This document shows positions 33,258-44,801 of a DNA stretch of 64,000 nucleotides, in pieces. A program made the translations under genes and the position numbers. Source of the stretch: Erythrobasidium yunnanense (lineage: Eukaryota; Basidiomycota; Cystobasidiomycetes; Erythrobasidiales; Erythrobasidiaceae); the NCBI GenBank assembly GCA_001600175.1, contig BCJC01000001.1, forward strand, positions 3,953,652 through 4,017,651. The letters run 5' to 3'. The notes beneath the pieces were generated by a model. The model saw only the letters and a list, made by a program, of their open reading frames with translations, did not search any database and was not told the DNA's origin. The number at the start of each line of letters is the position of its first letter. Within the stretch, counting starts at the first letter, position 1.

Positions 33258-34135
33258 TTAGCGGAAGCTGGTACTATTCCAAATTTCGATGAGAGCAGCC
33301 GAGGCTCCCTGAAAAGGTCCGCAGGCTGTCGCAGCGAAATCGTCCCATCCCTTTAGAGCTTTCGCTCTGATTACTCCCTGCCAAGGCGAGTGTACCATTG
33401 TATACTCCCAACAGATGGGCATCTATCCTGCTTGTCCCCAGTCTACAATGCCTGCAATCTTGCCATTTCTAATGATGATGTTGCGTGCCAGTAGGTCGCC
33501 GTGTGTAAAACAATTGGCGCATGTCGAGGCTCCTTCAAAAGAGCGAGATATTCTGAAGCCGGCTTGTGCCTCTCCAACCTTGGCCTCTTGCGAACATCTG
33601 ATGTGTAGTAATCGAGGAAAGCGTTCAAAGAGGAGAAGGGACCGCTATCGAATTCCGAGACAAGTCCATCGCACAACGTCTGGCCGTCGACGCTGCAAAT
33701 CTGCCCTGCCAGATGGGCCGGCTGCTGAAGAGCCCGCATCTCCTCAATGCAGCCGCCCAGCTCCACAGCAAGGGCAGCAGTTTCAGAGCTGCTCAATGCA
33801 TTCCAGCATTCCAGCAGGGTTTCTCCTTCGATGCGCTCCATGATGAAGGGCCAGGACGGTCCCGCAAAGTCATCCCTCGTATCGAGCCACGCTCCATAGA
33901 CCTCTGGTACTGGTATCGAAGTATATTGTCGAATATACTCCATTGCTTTCGGTTCTCTACCCGTCTCGCACGCATACTGTTGGCAAATCTGGCCAAACCC
34001 AATGTCGATAACGTTGCGCTTCCCGCTGGTCTGAGCTATGAAGCGGCGTCCAAGCCATATGCGTATGTCAAGGTAGAGAAGCCTGATCCTTGATGCTTCC
34101 GGTGGCCAGGTTATTTTTGATACTTTGAGGCTCAT
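33258..34135 (-). pseudogene. Dead aminoglycoside-phosphotransferase (APH)-type gene
   Basis: Remnant of a fungal APH/protein-kinase-like small-molecule kinase. The first ~190 codons are open, with EYIRQYTSIPVPEVYGAW, GPSWPFIMERIEGETL and a helical region ALQQPAHLAGQI, all typical of the family. At the catalytic loop the frame breaks: FTHGDLLARN followed by GKIAGIVDWG is found in the next frame (about 33,440-33,500), one base out of register in a T run. Shortly after, an in-frame TAG replaces the Trp expected in the GQAGWMP-type segment, and MPICWEY then continues to a stop at 33258. Two independent lesions argue for a pseudogene over a sequencing error. The 5' end may also be eroded, since the nucleotide-binding Lys region is poorly preserved. 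Confidence 0.75.
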
Positions 34136-34572
34136 GACGCTTCGGGTGAAATCTGGTCTTCGATTGTGAATCTGCTTCTCAGTGAGCAGCTAAGCGTTGT
34201 CTTCTCTTGCTACGTACCCGATGTTTAGCTCTCAACTCCTCCCAAGCGGCTTGACAAGAGTGCCATTGGACCAAGGCTCTTCCCAAAGATTCTCGACATT
34301 CACGCAACGGTATCACAGAAGACGTCAAACACCTCAGCTGTCACTTGTGATGAAGTGTGATGACCACTTCTGACTATGACGCACAAGGTAGGCGGCCTGA
34401 GCGAGACGTTTGCATTGCTTTGCTGCGCCCGCTATCTTGGGTACCCTCTACCTCCTACACTTCGGTTCTCACGCATCACCCTATAGTGGCTCTCAGTCTC
34501 TGCCAAAATTACGAGTGCCGAAGCTGACCATTCAGGGTTCATGCAGGCCCATGATCTAGTCTCGGTCTCATA
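34136..34572. other. Intergenic region, divergent flank
   Basis: About 440 bp between the APH pseudogene and the small plus-strand hypothetical gene. It should contain the promoter of the latter. No RNA gene or repeat was seen. Confidence 0.4.
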
Positions 34573-34974
34573 ATGGAAGTCCACCTTGTAGCGCTGAAGA
34601 ACAGAATTGGGTCTGAAGACCCTCTCCATTGGGTGCTTTACATTGGCGAGACGACGTCTAAGGGTCAGATCTATAATGCAGTGGGGTCCAGCCGAGACTA
34701 CAAGTACGAGAGTCGCAAGGCCAGAGACATACTGGACGATAGCGACTATGCCACTTCCGTCCAGATATGCGATATCAGCAAGGAGGCCCATTCGAAACTC
34801 GTCGAGACCCTGGCAGATGTCCAAATCCGCAACTTCGATCCCGAATACAACTGTCAAGCATGGGTTCGCTTAGCATTGAGCGAGCTAGTCGATTTCGGCT
34901 ACGTGGAACCAGAGAAGGTGGCTCAGATTCTAGAGAGTTTTCCGAAGAAGGTGAAAATCATTCAATCAACGTAA
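34573..34974 (+). CDS. Small fungal hypothetical protein with HWVLY and NCQxWV motifs
   Basis: Intronless 133-residue protein beginning MEVHLVALKNRIGSEDP, then HWVLYIGE near residue 19 and YNCQAWVRLAL near residue 93. The pairing of a His-Trp strand motif with a conserved Cys at the start of a helix resembles small papain-like (NlpC/P60 or PPPDE type) folds, and fungi carry many unnamed proteins of this size with the same motif pair. This functional hint is inference only; catalysis is not shown. It runs convergently to the CLPTM1 gene with a 187-bp spacer. Confidence 0.65.
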   Translation: MEVHLVALKNRIGSEDPLHWVLYIGETTSKGQIYNAVGSSRDYKYESRKARDILDDSDYATSVQICDISKEAHSKLVETLADVQIRNFDPEYNCQAWVRLALSELVDFGYVEPEKVAQILESFPKKVKIIQST

Positions 34975-35161
34975 AAGTAAGCGAGTTTGAAACAGCAGTG
35001 ACCGTGGTGGCTGACTGAGCCCACTATTCAGTTCAAATGAAACATCGAGGATGCAGGGTATGGAAAGGAAGATTACACGAGGGCCTGCATATGCGTCCTT
35101 ATCCGAGACGGGGCGCAAGGGAAAGCATGCGCTCAAATCGCAATAGACCATATTCTCAATA

Positions 35162-37360
35162 CTACCGATTCTTCCTGCTCTCCTCTTTGACTGCCGCAAT
35201 AGCTTTAGCTTTCGATTCCTCCTTCTCTGGCTCTGCCTTGTCCTTCTCTAGCGGCTCCGCGATCTGACCGTATTCATTGGCGCGAGTTTTGTCTGTTGGG
35301 TAGATGTAGTATTGATAGAGTAGCACAGCGAATACCACATCGTCTCGGAAGCACTGAAGAAGGAGAATGTAAGCTTGTCTGTCGATGTACCGACGACATT
35401 TACCTACCGCGATACGATGCAGTGTTGGCATCTTGATGACGAACGAGAAGAAGTCGTCAACGACTGTGTTCAGTGCCTTGTAGGTAAGCGATCGGAGCGG
35501 CATGTGTGCAACGCTCTTGAGCTTGTAGTTGATGATCTGGATGCGATTGGTCAGCTTAGCCTGCGGCCAGGTGAAGTAACACGTACAAGCTGAGGTATAA
35601 GCTGGACGAAGCCGAACATGTAGCTGAGCATAGGCGGAAAATTCAGCCTAGGAACGAGATTTGTAACACTAGGGCACTCACACGAAAGACGTCAAGGTGG
35701 TGATGACGAAGGAATACCAGCCCCGATGGCTTTCGTATACTAAACTGTATACGGTGTATCCGACCAGAAGAGGTACAGTACCCCATGTGACATACTTGAA
35801 TGCTAAAGCATCGTACTCCTGTGTATCCTTCTCTTCTTGTGTGAGGACATGCTTATCTGTGACGGAAATCTTGTAGGGCAAGGTACCGCTCGGATTCTGA
35901 ACTACCTTGATATCCACTGCTTTCGTAATCTTCCAAGCTTCTATGACCAGTCCCATGCCTTGACCTAGCAGAATCATCCATGAACTCTCCACAGAATTGT
36001 CCAAAAGGTACAGGAGGATGACCAGCTGGACGAAGACATTTGTGACAATCGTCCTCACAGATACGCCTACTTGATTCTTGTTCTGACGCCAGTGAGATAC
36101 ATCATTCTTGAAAGCCAGAAGCTCGAACACGCTGTGCAGAACGCTCACTACTGCGGTGACAACCAGAAGCCAGACATTGCTCTCTAGGAAGATCCGCTTC
36201 ACCTCGTCCATATCTGCAGCTGACGCACCACCAACAGGGTTGTTGGATGCAGCTCGCATCGACTCATCTAAGGTCGTGTAGATCGAGAACTTGGTGAAGC
36301 CGATCGGCTCGAAATCCACATGTAGCGGGAGCTTCGAGACTGTAGCATTGACAGGGTACGAGTTGCTTTTGAGTTGCCAGAACGCATTGGGAAAGACTAT
36401 TGGGAAGTAGGTTGGCGGAGAGTCGGCCTCCTGACCTGGGTAGCTCCTGATGTACTGCGAGACTTGCGGCTGCAGCTGATTGATCTGGATCGGTCCAGAG
36501 TTGGATACGAGATTGATTGTTACATTAGGGTGGTAGCTATAGGACAATATTAAGGTTGTTAGGCCAATGCAGACAGGAACTGCGAGATCTGCTAGTTCAC
36601 GCACTAGGAGATGATAGGCATAGCTCTGTCCTTTGCAAGCTCTTCCTCCAGGGTCTCTGCTTCTGCATCTCCAGCTCCCGAGATCAGATTCTTGACTGTC
36701 CGGATGCGAATTTGCCTATGATACTTCATGAGGGGATTGCTCGCGAAGTGCACATCCTCTCCCTTGAATCCTCTTATACTAGGCTTGACCGGCGAACCAT
36801 TGCGAACGAGGACCGTGGAAAGGTACAAGGAACCGTTGTTTTGCGCACTCTGCATTCTTCCCTGTCACAAGTGGTTCGCACAACTTGCAAAGAAAGTCTC
36901 TTACCTTTGGTACATCCAGCTCTACATCCCAAGACTCTTTCCAAGTCCAATCACCAAACTTTAGACCTGTAAACGTGGTCTGCGGAATCGATGGATTGTC
37001 GAGGTCGTACGTCAAGTAGGGAGAATCGGTGACGAAGAAGTGGGCATCAAAGATGGTTCCAAGAGGCCATAGAGGGAGCATCTGCGGCTGCTGAGGCACA
37101 CCGGCCTGATTGACTTGGCTTGCACCTTCACCGGCGGACCCAGTACCAGCAGGCCCACTCGCTACGTCTGGCTTTGCTGGCATCAACTTGTCGCCGAACA
37201 GATACTTGACGCCATACTGAGCGACTTGGATGAGCATGAAGATCTGGACGGCCTGCTTAATCTTCCCGGACCATCCTTCTTCGCGAGCTGGCTCAGCAGC
37301 ACGGCCTGGCGCTGCACCAGCTCTGGCAGCGACTGGCGCTGAAGCTGCTGGCGAAGACAT
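35162..37360 (-). CDS. CLPTM1 family multi-pass membrane protein
   Basis: Homologue of cleft lip and palate transmembrane protein 1, a conserved ER multi-pass protein with roles in lipid scrambling and receptor trafficking in animals; 641 residues. Exons 36905-37360, 36605-36861, 35682-36536, 35587-35623, 35408-35536, 35162-35353. Family landmarks: LWPLGTIFDAHFFVTD, SAQNNGSLYLSTVLVRNG, SYYHPNVTINLV, LPLHVDFEPIGFTKFSIY, NDVSHWRQNKNQVGVSVRT, FVYMFGFVQLIPQL, INYKLKSVAHMPLRSLTYKA and CFRDDVVFAVLLYQYYIYP. The tail is Lys/Glu-rich and charged. The start ATG at 37360 (MSSPAAS) is used; the upstream open codons lack an ATG. Role in this fungus unknown. Confidence 0.92.
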
Positions 37361-37686
37361 TGCGATGGACCTCGACAGATTTTGGTCACGAGTAGCCAAG
37401 GCGCGATGGCCTCAAGGTGCAATGAACACACCTCAGTCTGGGGAAGATCCGCAAATCTATGTATATGAGAGGATAAGCTACACAACTGTGATATAAGTAT
37501 TTATATAAACCCATTAAGGCGCCCGTCTAAACAAGGCCCATGAACCAGTCTCCTGCCCGAATTCGCTAAGACAATACGCTAGCAAAGGCCCTCAGTGTCA
37601 GAAAGTACTACTGCAGTGTCCGTGTATAAAGTATGCAGAATTAACCGAGCGCTGGGGTGAGTCTTGCAGGATTAAGCGCTCGTGAT
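37361..37686. other. Intergenic region between CLPTM1 and the mucin-like gene
   Basis: About 330 bp, A/T-richer than its surroundings, between two same-strand genes. It should hold the mucin-like gene terminator and the CLPTM1 promoter. Confidence 0.4.
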
Positions 37687-40434
37687 CTATTCTTGAGAAG
37701 GATTCGCAACCCTTAGCGGACGGTGCGAATCATTATTATTTTGGACCAGTGATCCTTCACTGTAGTTATTTTCAGGATGGCTCATGAGGCCAGAGCTGCA
37801 CGAGTAAGCAAGTCAGACCTTTCCGCAAGCTGTACAGAAAGCGAAAAGAAATACGCACGCCGAGTCCCTTCGCATGTCGTCTTCCCGGCTACCTCCTTCG
37901 CCATCCTCACCGCTACTGCCTTGTAGCTGGTTCGACTGTCCCCAATCTGAGTATCTATAAGGGTTGTCCGAGTAGCCTTGTGATATAGCGTACTGATCCT
38001 GATATGCTTGACTGGTACCGTATGAAGGTGTTCTCGTGTGCCCTGAGCGGCTCCCGTATGCTGCTGCTGCACCTGCTCCCGCACCAAGTCCTGCGCCAGC
38101 TAGCATACCGCTTATGCCATGCGACGAGCTGCTCATACCCTTTTGCGGAGAGTGGGAGACCAGTGTGGGTGATGTATTGCCATAGTACGATGCAGAATGC
38201 GCTGACATGGCTGCACCAGCTGGAAGGGCAGAGTTGCCGTACTGAGACATGGGCGGAGCACCTTTGTAGGCTCCCTGAGCATTCGAAGAGCCTTCATAGT
38301 CTTCATCGTCCTCGTAGTCATCGTGGAATCTGCTTGTGCCCGCACCTCCATCGCCAGCGCCTCCTACAGCGACTCGGATATCTTCGTCTAAAGCACGTTG
38401 GCGCTTCTTGCGCCGTACGAACCATAGTCCACCCAAAAGGAAGGCTGCAAGGGCTAGTCCAACAGCAAGGAATGTTCCTGCTACAGCTCCGGTGTTGCTG
38501 AAGAAGCCTGTAGGACCTGTATCTTGAGCGGTATTGAAGTTCGGGCTTGCGGGTACGACAGTCGAGACTTGACTAGTCACATAGGTCGTCTCGCCAGTGA
38601 TAGTCACGACGGATGTCAACGTGACCAAGTTACCTTGCGCATCGGTCATCGTCATGAGATCTGTTGATTCGCTCGTGACGGGCGCAGTGATTGTTTCCTG
38701 CAACGTGATCGTTTCTGTAGCTGTGACGGTGCTTGGATTGATTGTGCTTGGATCCGCAATTGTAGCTGACGGCGTGCTGTCGTCGACTACGGGTAATGAG
38801 CTTGTTGGATCAGCCACCGCTCCCAGGCCATCGGTGCTACTGGGCACGCCTCCTGACGTGATGGCATTAGAAGTAAGCACCGCTGAGCTGCTGGCGATGG
38901 CACTTGAGGGGAGCCCGCTGGATGCTTGAACTGTTGAGGATGAAGAAGGCAGAGGGGAAGTCGCGGTTGAAGACGCAACGGAAGAAGAAGGTGACGAGGA
39001 GGAAGAAGAAACTGTAGATAATGAAGATGCTGTCGATCTACTCGAAACTGATGAGGAGGGTACTGCAGAGGAGGGGATCGTACCTGACGATGGAACCGTA
39101 GAGGATGACTCTGATGTAGGAGTCGCGACTAACGAGCCGCGGAGAAACTCGTCAGTTTTTTCCACGCTTGCTGAAGAGGATGGGCTGCCTCACCTGTTGA
39201 GCTACTCGTAGGTACAGCAGTTGTGGAAGTCGTCGAGACTATGCTCGAGCTGGTCGTACTGGGGGGTGCAGCAGTGCTACTGCTGCTTGGAGAGCTAGGA
39301 GTAGTACTGGTACTCGTCCTAGTCGTCGGAGGTGTATCCGACGTGCTGATCGAGGTCCGGCTGACGGACGTTGGGCTAGTTGGAGAAGCTTGACTCGTTG
39401 GCGTCGTCCGAGTGGTGCCTGGTGCGCTACTGCTTCCATCTTCTAACGTAGAAGTCGAAGATTGAGTAGGGGATGTCGTCGAGGTCGTTTCATCGGGAAC
39501 AGACGTTGCAGTCGATGTAGGAGAGGAAGGTACAGAAGTCGTTATTTGCGTGTTTTGCGAAGGAGATGCAGTCGTTGAGGTCGTTTGCGGCGGAACAGAA
39601 GTAGTCGTAGTCGTGATTTGCGAAGGTGTCGTAGTTTGCGAAGTTGAGGTTGTTTGCGAGGTTCGTGAAGTCGTATTCGTTGTAGGTGTTGCATTTTCGT
39701 TATCATTATCAGTATTGTCGTTGTTTCCAGTAGTAGGCGAAGGAGACGAGCCAGTCGTCGGATCCGATTGATTCCCAGCAGAGGTGGGTTGATCTATGAG
39801 GTTTTGGAGGGAAGAGGTCGTGTATGAGACTGTTTCAGCCATTTATTCAATCAATATCTGCGTGCGAACGCATTGCAGGGTAAAACTCATACTCACGTTA
39901 TCGGCATTCGAGATTCGGTGGATTCGTTCGATAACGGATGGAGATAGTGGTGATGTATGTCAAGTGGTAAGATCAGCGGAGAACACTGCTGTATAGCTGA
40001 TCTAGCCGTACCGCCGCCGTTACTACTGCCACCATTCCCTTGGCCGTCATCCTGGCGTTTCGACAACTTCGAGCTGTCTGGCAGGAATTGTACTGCTCTG
40101 CGTTGTTTACTTCTCTACAATATCATCTACATGAGCTCTACGCTATACCCGAATACGAAGCGTAGATCCTCACAGGTTGCGAAAACTTGGCAGCGCTCGC
40201 CAATGTAGGCGCCAAAGCGGCAGCACCGAGAACGAGCATCATGCTTGCATTTGTCGACCTTGTATGTCGGTGGCTTTTGGCAGGAGCACAAGTCGTGGCA
40301 GAGGTGTCTGTCATCTTTTCCTGCGCAGATCTTTGCCGCTGCCGGCCAACGGTCACTTTGCTGCTTCGGCGTTTTGGGGTGACTTCTCTCATTGATGATG
40401 TTACTGGATCATTGTAGTTGCTGCGACATGGCAT
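37687..40434 (-). CDS. Ser/Thr-rich single-pass cell-surface protein
   Basis: Mucin-like membrane protein, ~788 residues in the model 40149-40434, 40012-40077, 39194-39829, 37859-39128, 37687-37795. A hydrophobic signal (MMLVLGAAALAPTLASA) precedes ~420 residues dominated by Thr and Ser, expected to be heavily O-mannosylated. A single membrane span (GAVAGTFLAVGLALAAFLLGG) is followed by WFVRRKKRQR and a ~200-residue cytosolic tail rich in Gly, Ser and Tyr. This topology is that of Wsc/Mid2-type wall sensors or adhesins, but no WSC or other named domain is visible. The N-terminal exons are the weak part: the 182-nt intron 39830-40011 is long for this genome, and the start could be 40434, 40314 or 40242. 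Confidence 0.7.
39200..39790 (-). repeat. Coding Thr/Ser degenerate tandem repeat
   Basis: Degenerate GTC-GTT / TCG-ACG type repetition encoding runs such as TTSTSQTTTPSQITTTTTSV and TSTSTTPSSPSSSS. It is part of the mucin-like ectodomain. Such coding minisatellites often vary in copy number between strains. Confidence 0.7.
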
Positions 40435-41852
40435 AATCTCTTGCTGTCTTGCTTCAATACGTTTGCTCGCTCTTTGATACTTCGATAAGCTTTCTCTGTC
40501 TTGAAAGCGGGGGAGAAGGACTGCCTGCAGAAACTGATAGAGCGAGATACTGAAGGGAGGAAAGGGGAGAGAGGAACGATGACAGAAAGAGAGAAGCAAA
40601 GGTGTTGGAGGGGAAAAGAAGAGGGAGATTGGAATTCACACTTTCGGACTCCCCGCGTGTAAAGTGCGAGGTCATAAAATTGGGCTGGGCAATTTGGGAA
40701 GGGCCGCCAGGAACATGTCACTTGACTTGACAGCAGAGGAGCAAAGAAGACCCTAGACTGCTTCTGTGTACAAATGCTGACATATGAACTGGCTTCCCAG
40801 CTATCAGGTCCACAGCGAACAGATTGAAAGCGCAACTTCGGAAAGAAAGACATTCCGTGCGAGATTAACACAAGACCTTCCTCCACTGATACAGCTTGGA
40901 AATACGGTACTGAGTAGACGAGCCTAGACCCGCTTTCAGTATATCGCGATGCCGAGAATACCCAAGCCTTCATTGACTTCATTGACCTGCACGTGCGCCG
41001 CATAGGATGTAATCATCGCAAGGAAAGACTTTCGAGAAAACAGAGGGCTCTGCTCGCTATCGAGTCAACGTACGAGTAAACAACGAGCCAAGGTTTACGG
41101 AATCAGCACTGCGAGACTGAAGAAGCAGGCGAAGACGCGTGATAGTTAGATATCTGCAGTGAGGCCAAGTCAGATCGTAGACCAGGGAAACGTGATTCTG
41201 TACAGGAAGCTTGGTTCGACTTTGACGTCGTCGGTCGAGTGACAGGCGGTGACCTCCCGGAAGCTTTCATAAGCGCTTTCGTCGGCGGGTGTGACTGCGC
41301 ATAATTGGTGGATAATTCTGGAGGGACTGGATCATGTATAGCCGACATTTCGTGTTGGTACTGTTTTCTATCGGCAGGCTGAGTGTCTCCAGAGAAAGGA
41401 GATAGGTCGATCGGTCGCTTCTCCGCCCCATCGAAGGCCTGTGAGGTTAAGATGTAGACATAGCCTATCTGCACGTCTATTGTCAATGCATGATATGTCG
41501 CTTACGAGAGATCAGCATTGCTTGAAAGTTGCGCCGGCTTGCGGATGAGGAGGCTTGGACACGGTAGGCATGAAAATGAGGAAACGAGTTGCAGCGAGAT
41601 ATACACTACAAGCGCACACCCGCGCCAATGACAATGAACTACTCACATCTGTGACCTTGCATCCTGCATGTGCCTGTCAGGACCTATGACGACAGAGCTG
41701 GCGAAGAAAAGATGATGAGTGTTGAGGGCAGCGGCATAAGGAGACAGAGAGCAGGAATAGGACCGAGCTGCTCGTGATAGCGCCATTGACCACAGCTAGT
41801 GGATCTCGTCTGTTCTGAGCTCCGTGTCTCGGATATCTTCTGTGGATCTGCT
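40435..41852. other. 1.4-kb region with no confident gene
   Basis: Lies between the mucin-like gene start and the SNU66 terminus, all minus strand. The part near 40,550-40,640 is strongly pyrimidine-rich on the minus strand and fits a promoter. A stop-free minus frame at 41103-41486 (ending HASSPASSVSQC) can be joined to possible upstream exons through GTAAGC/GTGAGT donors, but no version gives a convincing protein, so I do not call it. Nothing else was seen. Confidence 0.4.
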
Positions 41853-44464
41853 TTATCCCAAAACCTTTAGGCCGTCCTTCTTTCGCTTATTGCTGCCTGA
41901 AGGACCAGCTGCAGGATTGCCACGCTTTGCGATATTGACTCCAGCTTTTCCAGACGACGAGGAGCCCAGCAGTATGTCTGCCGAAGGAGCGGCGCTGCGA
42001 AGCACAAACAAAAAGTCAGCCCTTGATACAAACCAGCAAGGCGAACAGCACGTACTTCTTGTTTCCTACTCCCAGAACCATAGTGGCGGTACCCAATCTC
42101 TCCTGTCTAGCCTGGAAAGCCGTATTGGTATTAAGGGGGCTATCACCACTCGCCATCGCTTCCCTCTTCCTCTCCTCCTCTATCTTCTTCAACAATTTCT
42201 CCCTCTTGTTCGTCCCTGATCCTTTTCCATGGAATTTATGGGACAGATCCTTCCACGCTTCTTTCGGTGTGAGGTTTCTGCCGAATTCATCGTGGTACGT
42301 TATCTCGACATTAGGTTTGTAGTCTTTGAATGCTTCCAATGTTTTTTGCGCATGTTGGAATTGAAGGCGCTTGTTCTCGTACTCTCGCTGGGTTTGCTCA
42401 GCTTGGTTCGCTGCAGCGTTGCCTTTCTTGCTTGTCCCTTCCCCACTACCTCCACTTCCAGAAGCTTTTAGCCGAGCACGCTCCATGTCCCTTTGAGCAT
42501 CCCGTAAGCGCGCTTCGCTGATGAACCGCTCTTTCTCTTTATATGCCCGGTCACGCTCAATCTCTTCTGGCGTAAGTGGCTTGATGAGCCCTGATTGTCG
42601 GAGAAGAGAGAGTGTCGAGGCCATTCCTCCACTGATAAGCTTCTCATCAGCCGTACTGCCAAAACCTGCACTGGGGTTCTTATCATCTTCCTTCGTCGAA
42701 GCGGACCGGATATCAGGCTTCACATCTTCCTCTCCTTCATTATCAAGTGCCATGCCGGTGTCTTCTTCCGATAAAGCCTCTCCCTCTTCAGGCTCCTCAT
42801 CCTCCCCTTCGACTTTCGTAGACATGTCCAGCTCGTCGAGCGGTACGTCTTCATCGTCATCCCTGGGTTCAGACTTGACTTTAACGAATGCACCTCCGTT
42901 TTGTTTGTTTTTACGATTATTTGGCTGGTCTTTCTTGGAAATAAGTGGACGAGCAGATATGTTGCGAATAAATTCAGAAGTGTCATTCATGATGAGCAGT
43001 CCATCATCTTCCTCTTCTTCGACCTTCGGCGCTTGCCCGTTAAGCGGGATATCTCCTTCTTCAGTCTTCACAGCAGGCATTATGTCCTCATCTCCCGCTG
43101 TTGGAGCGCCATTAGTGAAAACGGACGATTCCTGCATCGTCCTCCGTGTGCTTTCTTCTTCCTTCATAGCTTGTATACGTTTCTTTCCAGCTGCTCGCCT
43201 CTGTCTTGCAAGAGCAGCTTGTAAATCCTCATCATCAATCACCGCTCCGTCTCCCGCTGCTGCTCCTCCTTCTTTCGCCAACCTCCGCTCAGCAGTAGGT
43301 ACCTTAGGCGTGTCGTCGGCCATCTCTGTGTCTTCGGTAGGCAAAGGAGGTAAATCGTCGGCATCGTCTAGAGCGACAGCGCGCCGGGAGGATCTGGAGG
43401 ACTTCGTCTTCTTCTTCTTGGGCTTCTTGAACCCGACATCACCTTCTTGGAGATAGTCAGTCTGCTCGAGCTCTGCGGGAATCAGCATAGATCAGTTACT
43501 TTCTGCAAATACAGACTATGCGCGGCTCACTTGAGTAGTCCAGCGAGAGGAGATCTCTATTTAGTTCCCTCTGCTCCGTCTCTTCTATTGCTGCTCTTCC
43601 ACCTCCTCCTGCACCAGCAGCAGATGTCGACGGAGGCATCGCGCCTCCCAATCTGAATCCTCCATCTTTACTGCCACTGCTGCCGCCCAATCCAATCTCT
43701 TCATCATACTTCGATAGAACGCTCTTTGCTTTCCCTATGTTTTCAGGATCGAATTGCTCTTCTTGCTCGTCGTACCCTGTGTACTTGTATGCCGTCTTGC
43801 CCTTCTTCTTCAGGTCGAGCCGTTCGGCCGTACGTGCGTATTCAGCGAGGTTGATGTTCTGTAGTTCATCGTCTTTTCCCACAAGTACATTAGCGAAGGG
43901 AGCGAAGAAACAGGGAAATGAGGATTGCGCACCCTCGTCGTCCAGCACCTTCCTGTCCGCCAGCGTCAATACGACGTCTTTGCCCTCTTCGAAATCCTTG
44001 ATTCCATGAGCTACTTTGAGTCCAGCAAGGTCTTCTTCGCCATATGTCGCTTCTCTATCTCTATCGTCCAATTCCTTCTCTCTGAGCCTGAGTTTCTCCA
44101 ACTCTGCCGCACGCTGTTTCGCTCTTTTCCTCGACTGTTTGACCCAGTCTGCTGCTGCAGCACTGCTACTTGACTCGGTGTCATCAGCTTCTCCCAATCC
44201 CTTTCCAGACAGTTTTGCTCGTAGATCCCTCTGGTTGCGAGCTTTTGCTAGACGTTCTTTCGTCGCTTTGTCAGTGCGCAACTGTGCTTCTTCTCGCCGT
44301 CGTTGGGCATAGTTGGCTTCTGCAATGGCGTCCTTGTCGGGCTCGACGTCTGAGCCGGCTTCAACGTCGGAGCCATCGTCGCCTTCTCCTGCTAAGGGTG
44401 CTAATCCCAAGCTTATGCGGACTTTGTTGGTCTCTTCGAGCGATAGACTCTCGTCGGCGGCCAT
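41853..44464 (-). CDS. SNU66: U4/U6.U5 tri-snRNP protein SNU66/SART-1
   Basis: Splicing factor of the tri-snRNP; SART-1/SNU66 family, 810 residues. Exons 43933-44464, 43531-43872, 42056-43472, 41853-41994. The N-terminus MAADESLSLEETNKVRISLG carries the short acidic helix typical of the family; then WVKQSRKRAKQRAAEL, GLKVAHGIKDFEEGKDVVLT, ERLDLKKKGKTAYKY and, near the C-terminus, VEITYHDEFGRNLTPKEAWK DLSHKFHGKGSG (the conserved SART-1 signature). The end is Lys-rich (NKRKKDGLKVLG). The 60-nt segment 43873-43932 is treated as an intron because removing it joins LDDE to DDELQN as in the family, but it has no stop and keeps frame, so retention would simply add 20 residues. Confidence 0.93.
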
Positions 44465-44801
44465 GTTGATCAGTCAGTGTGGATGAGACCTGGCCTGACT
44501 CAAATCATCTGAAGTCAACAGCTTTTTGCATGTAACATTGTTGCGAGGATACTCCAGATATGATGTAGATGCACTTCTTTACGCCGTCATTGCTGCCATC
44601 AGCCCGCCTAGTCTTGTCTTGCTTGGCGTGGCATGAGCTGTGTTCTTGCTGTGCTCTCTGCTCTAACTCCATCCATCCATTTTCAACACTATCTACTCTC
44701 TACCTTTTACTGTCTTTACATTGGGTCTTACAGCAGTCTACAAGCAGTCTACACCTCCCTTTAATCCCCATTCAATCCCAGTCCAGTCCCTTCGGTCGAC
44801 C
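44465..44801. promoter_or_regulatory. Divergent promoter of SNU66 and the GPI protein gene
   Basis: About 340 bp between divergent start codons, with a pyrimidine-rich stretch (CT runs at ~44,560-44,790) just upstream of the GPI protein start, a common feature of highly expressed fungal genes. Confidence 0.5.

Noticed and set aside
33175-33500. Explaining the APH frame break by an intron
   Set aside because: No GT...AG pair around the T run restores the catalytic loop, and a separate in-frame TAG remains.
39830-40011. Treating the 182-nt region in the mucin-like gene as exon
   Set aside because: The only open frame through it ends in the wrong phase for the next exon; it is kept as a long intron with the uncertainty stated.
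41103-41630. Possible small minus-strand gene with short upstream exons
   Set aside because: Several splice combinations (introns of 29 nt or more) are possible, but each either ends at once or gives a protein with no recognisable feature; kept only as a note in the intergenic entry.
42521-43456. Plus-strand open frame of 311 codons, Ser-rich
   Set aside because: Antisense of the acidic middle of SNU66; Glu/Asp codons read backwards give Ser/Phe/Leu runs.
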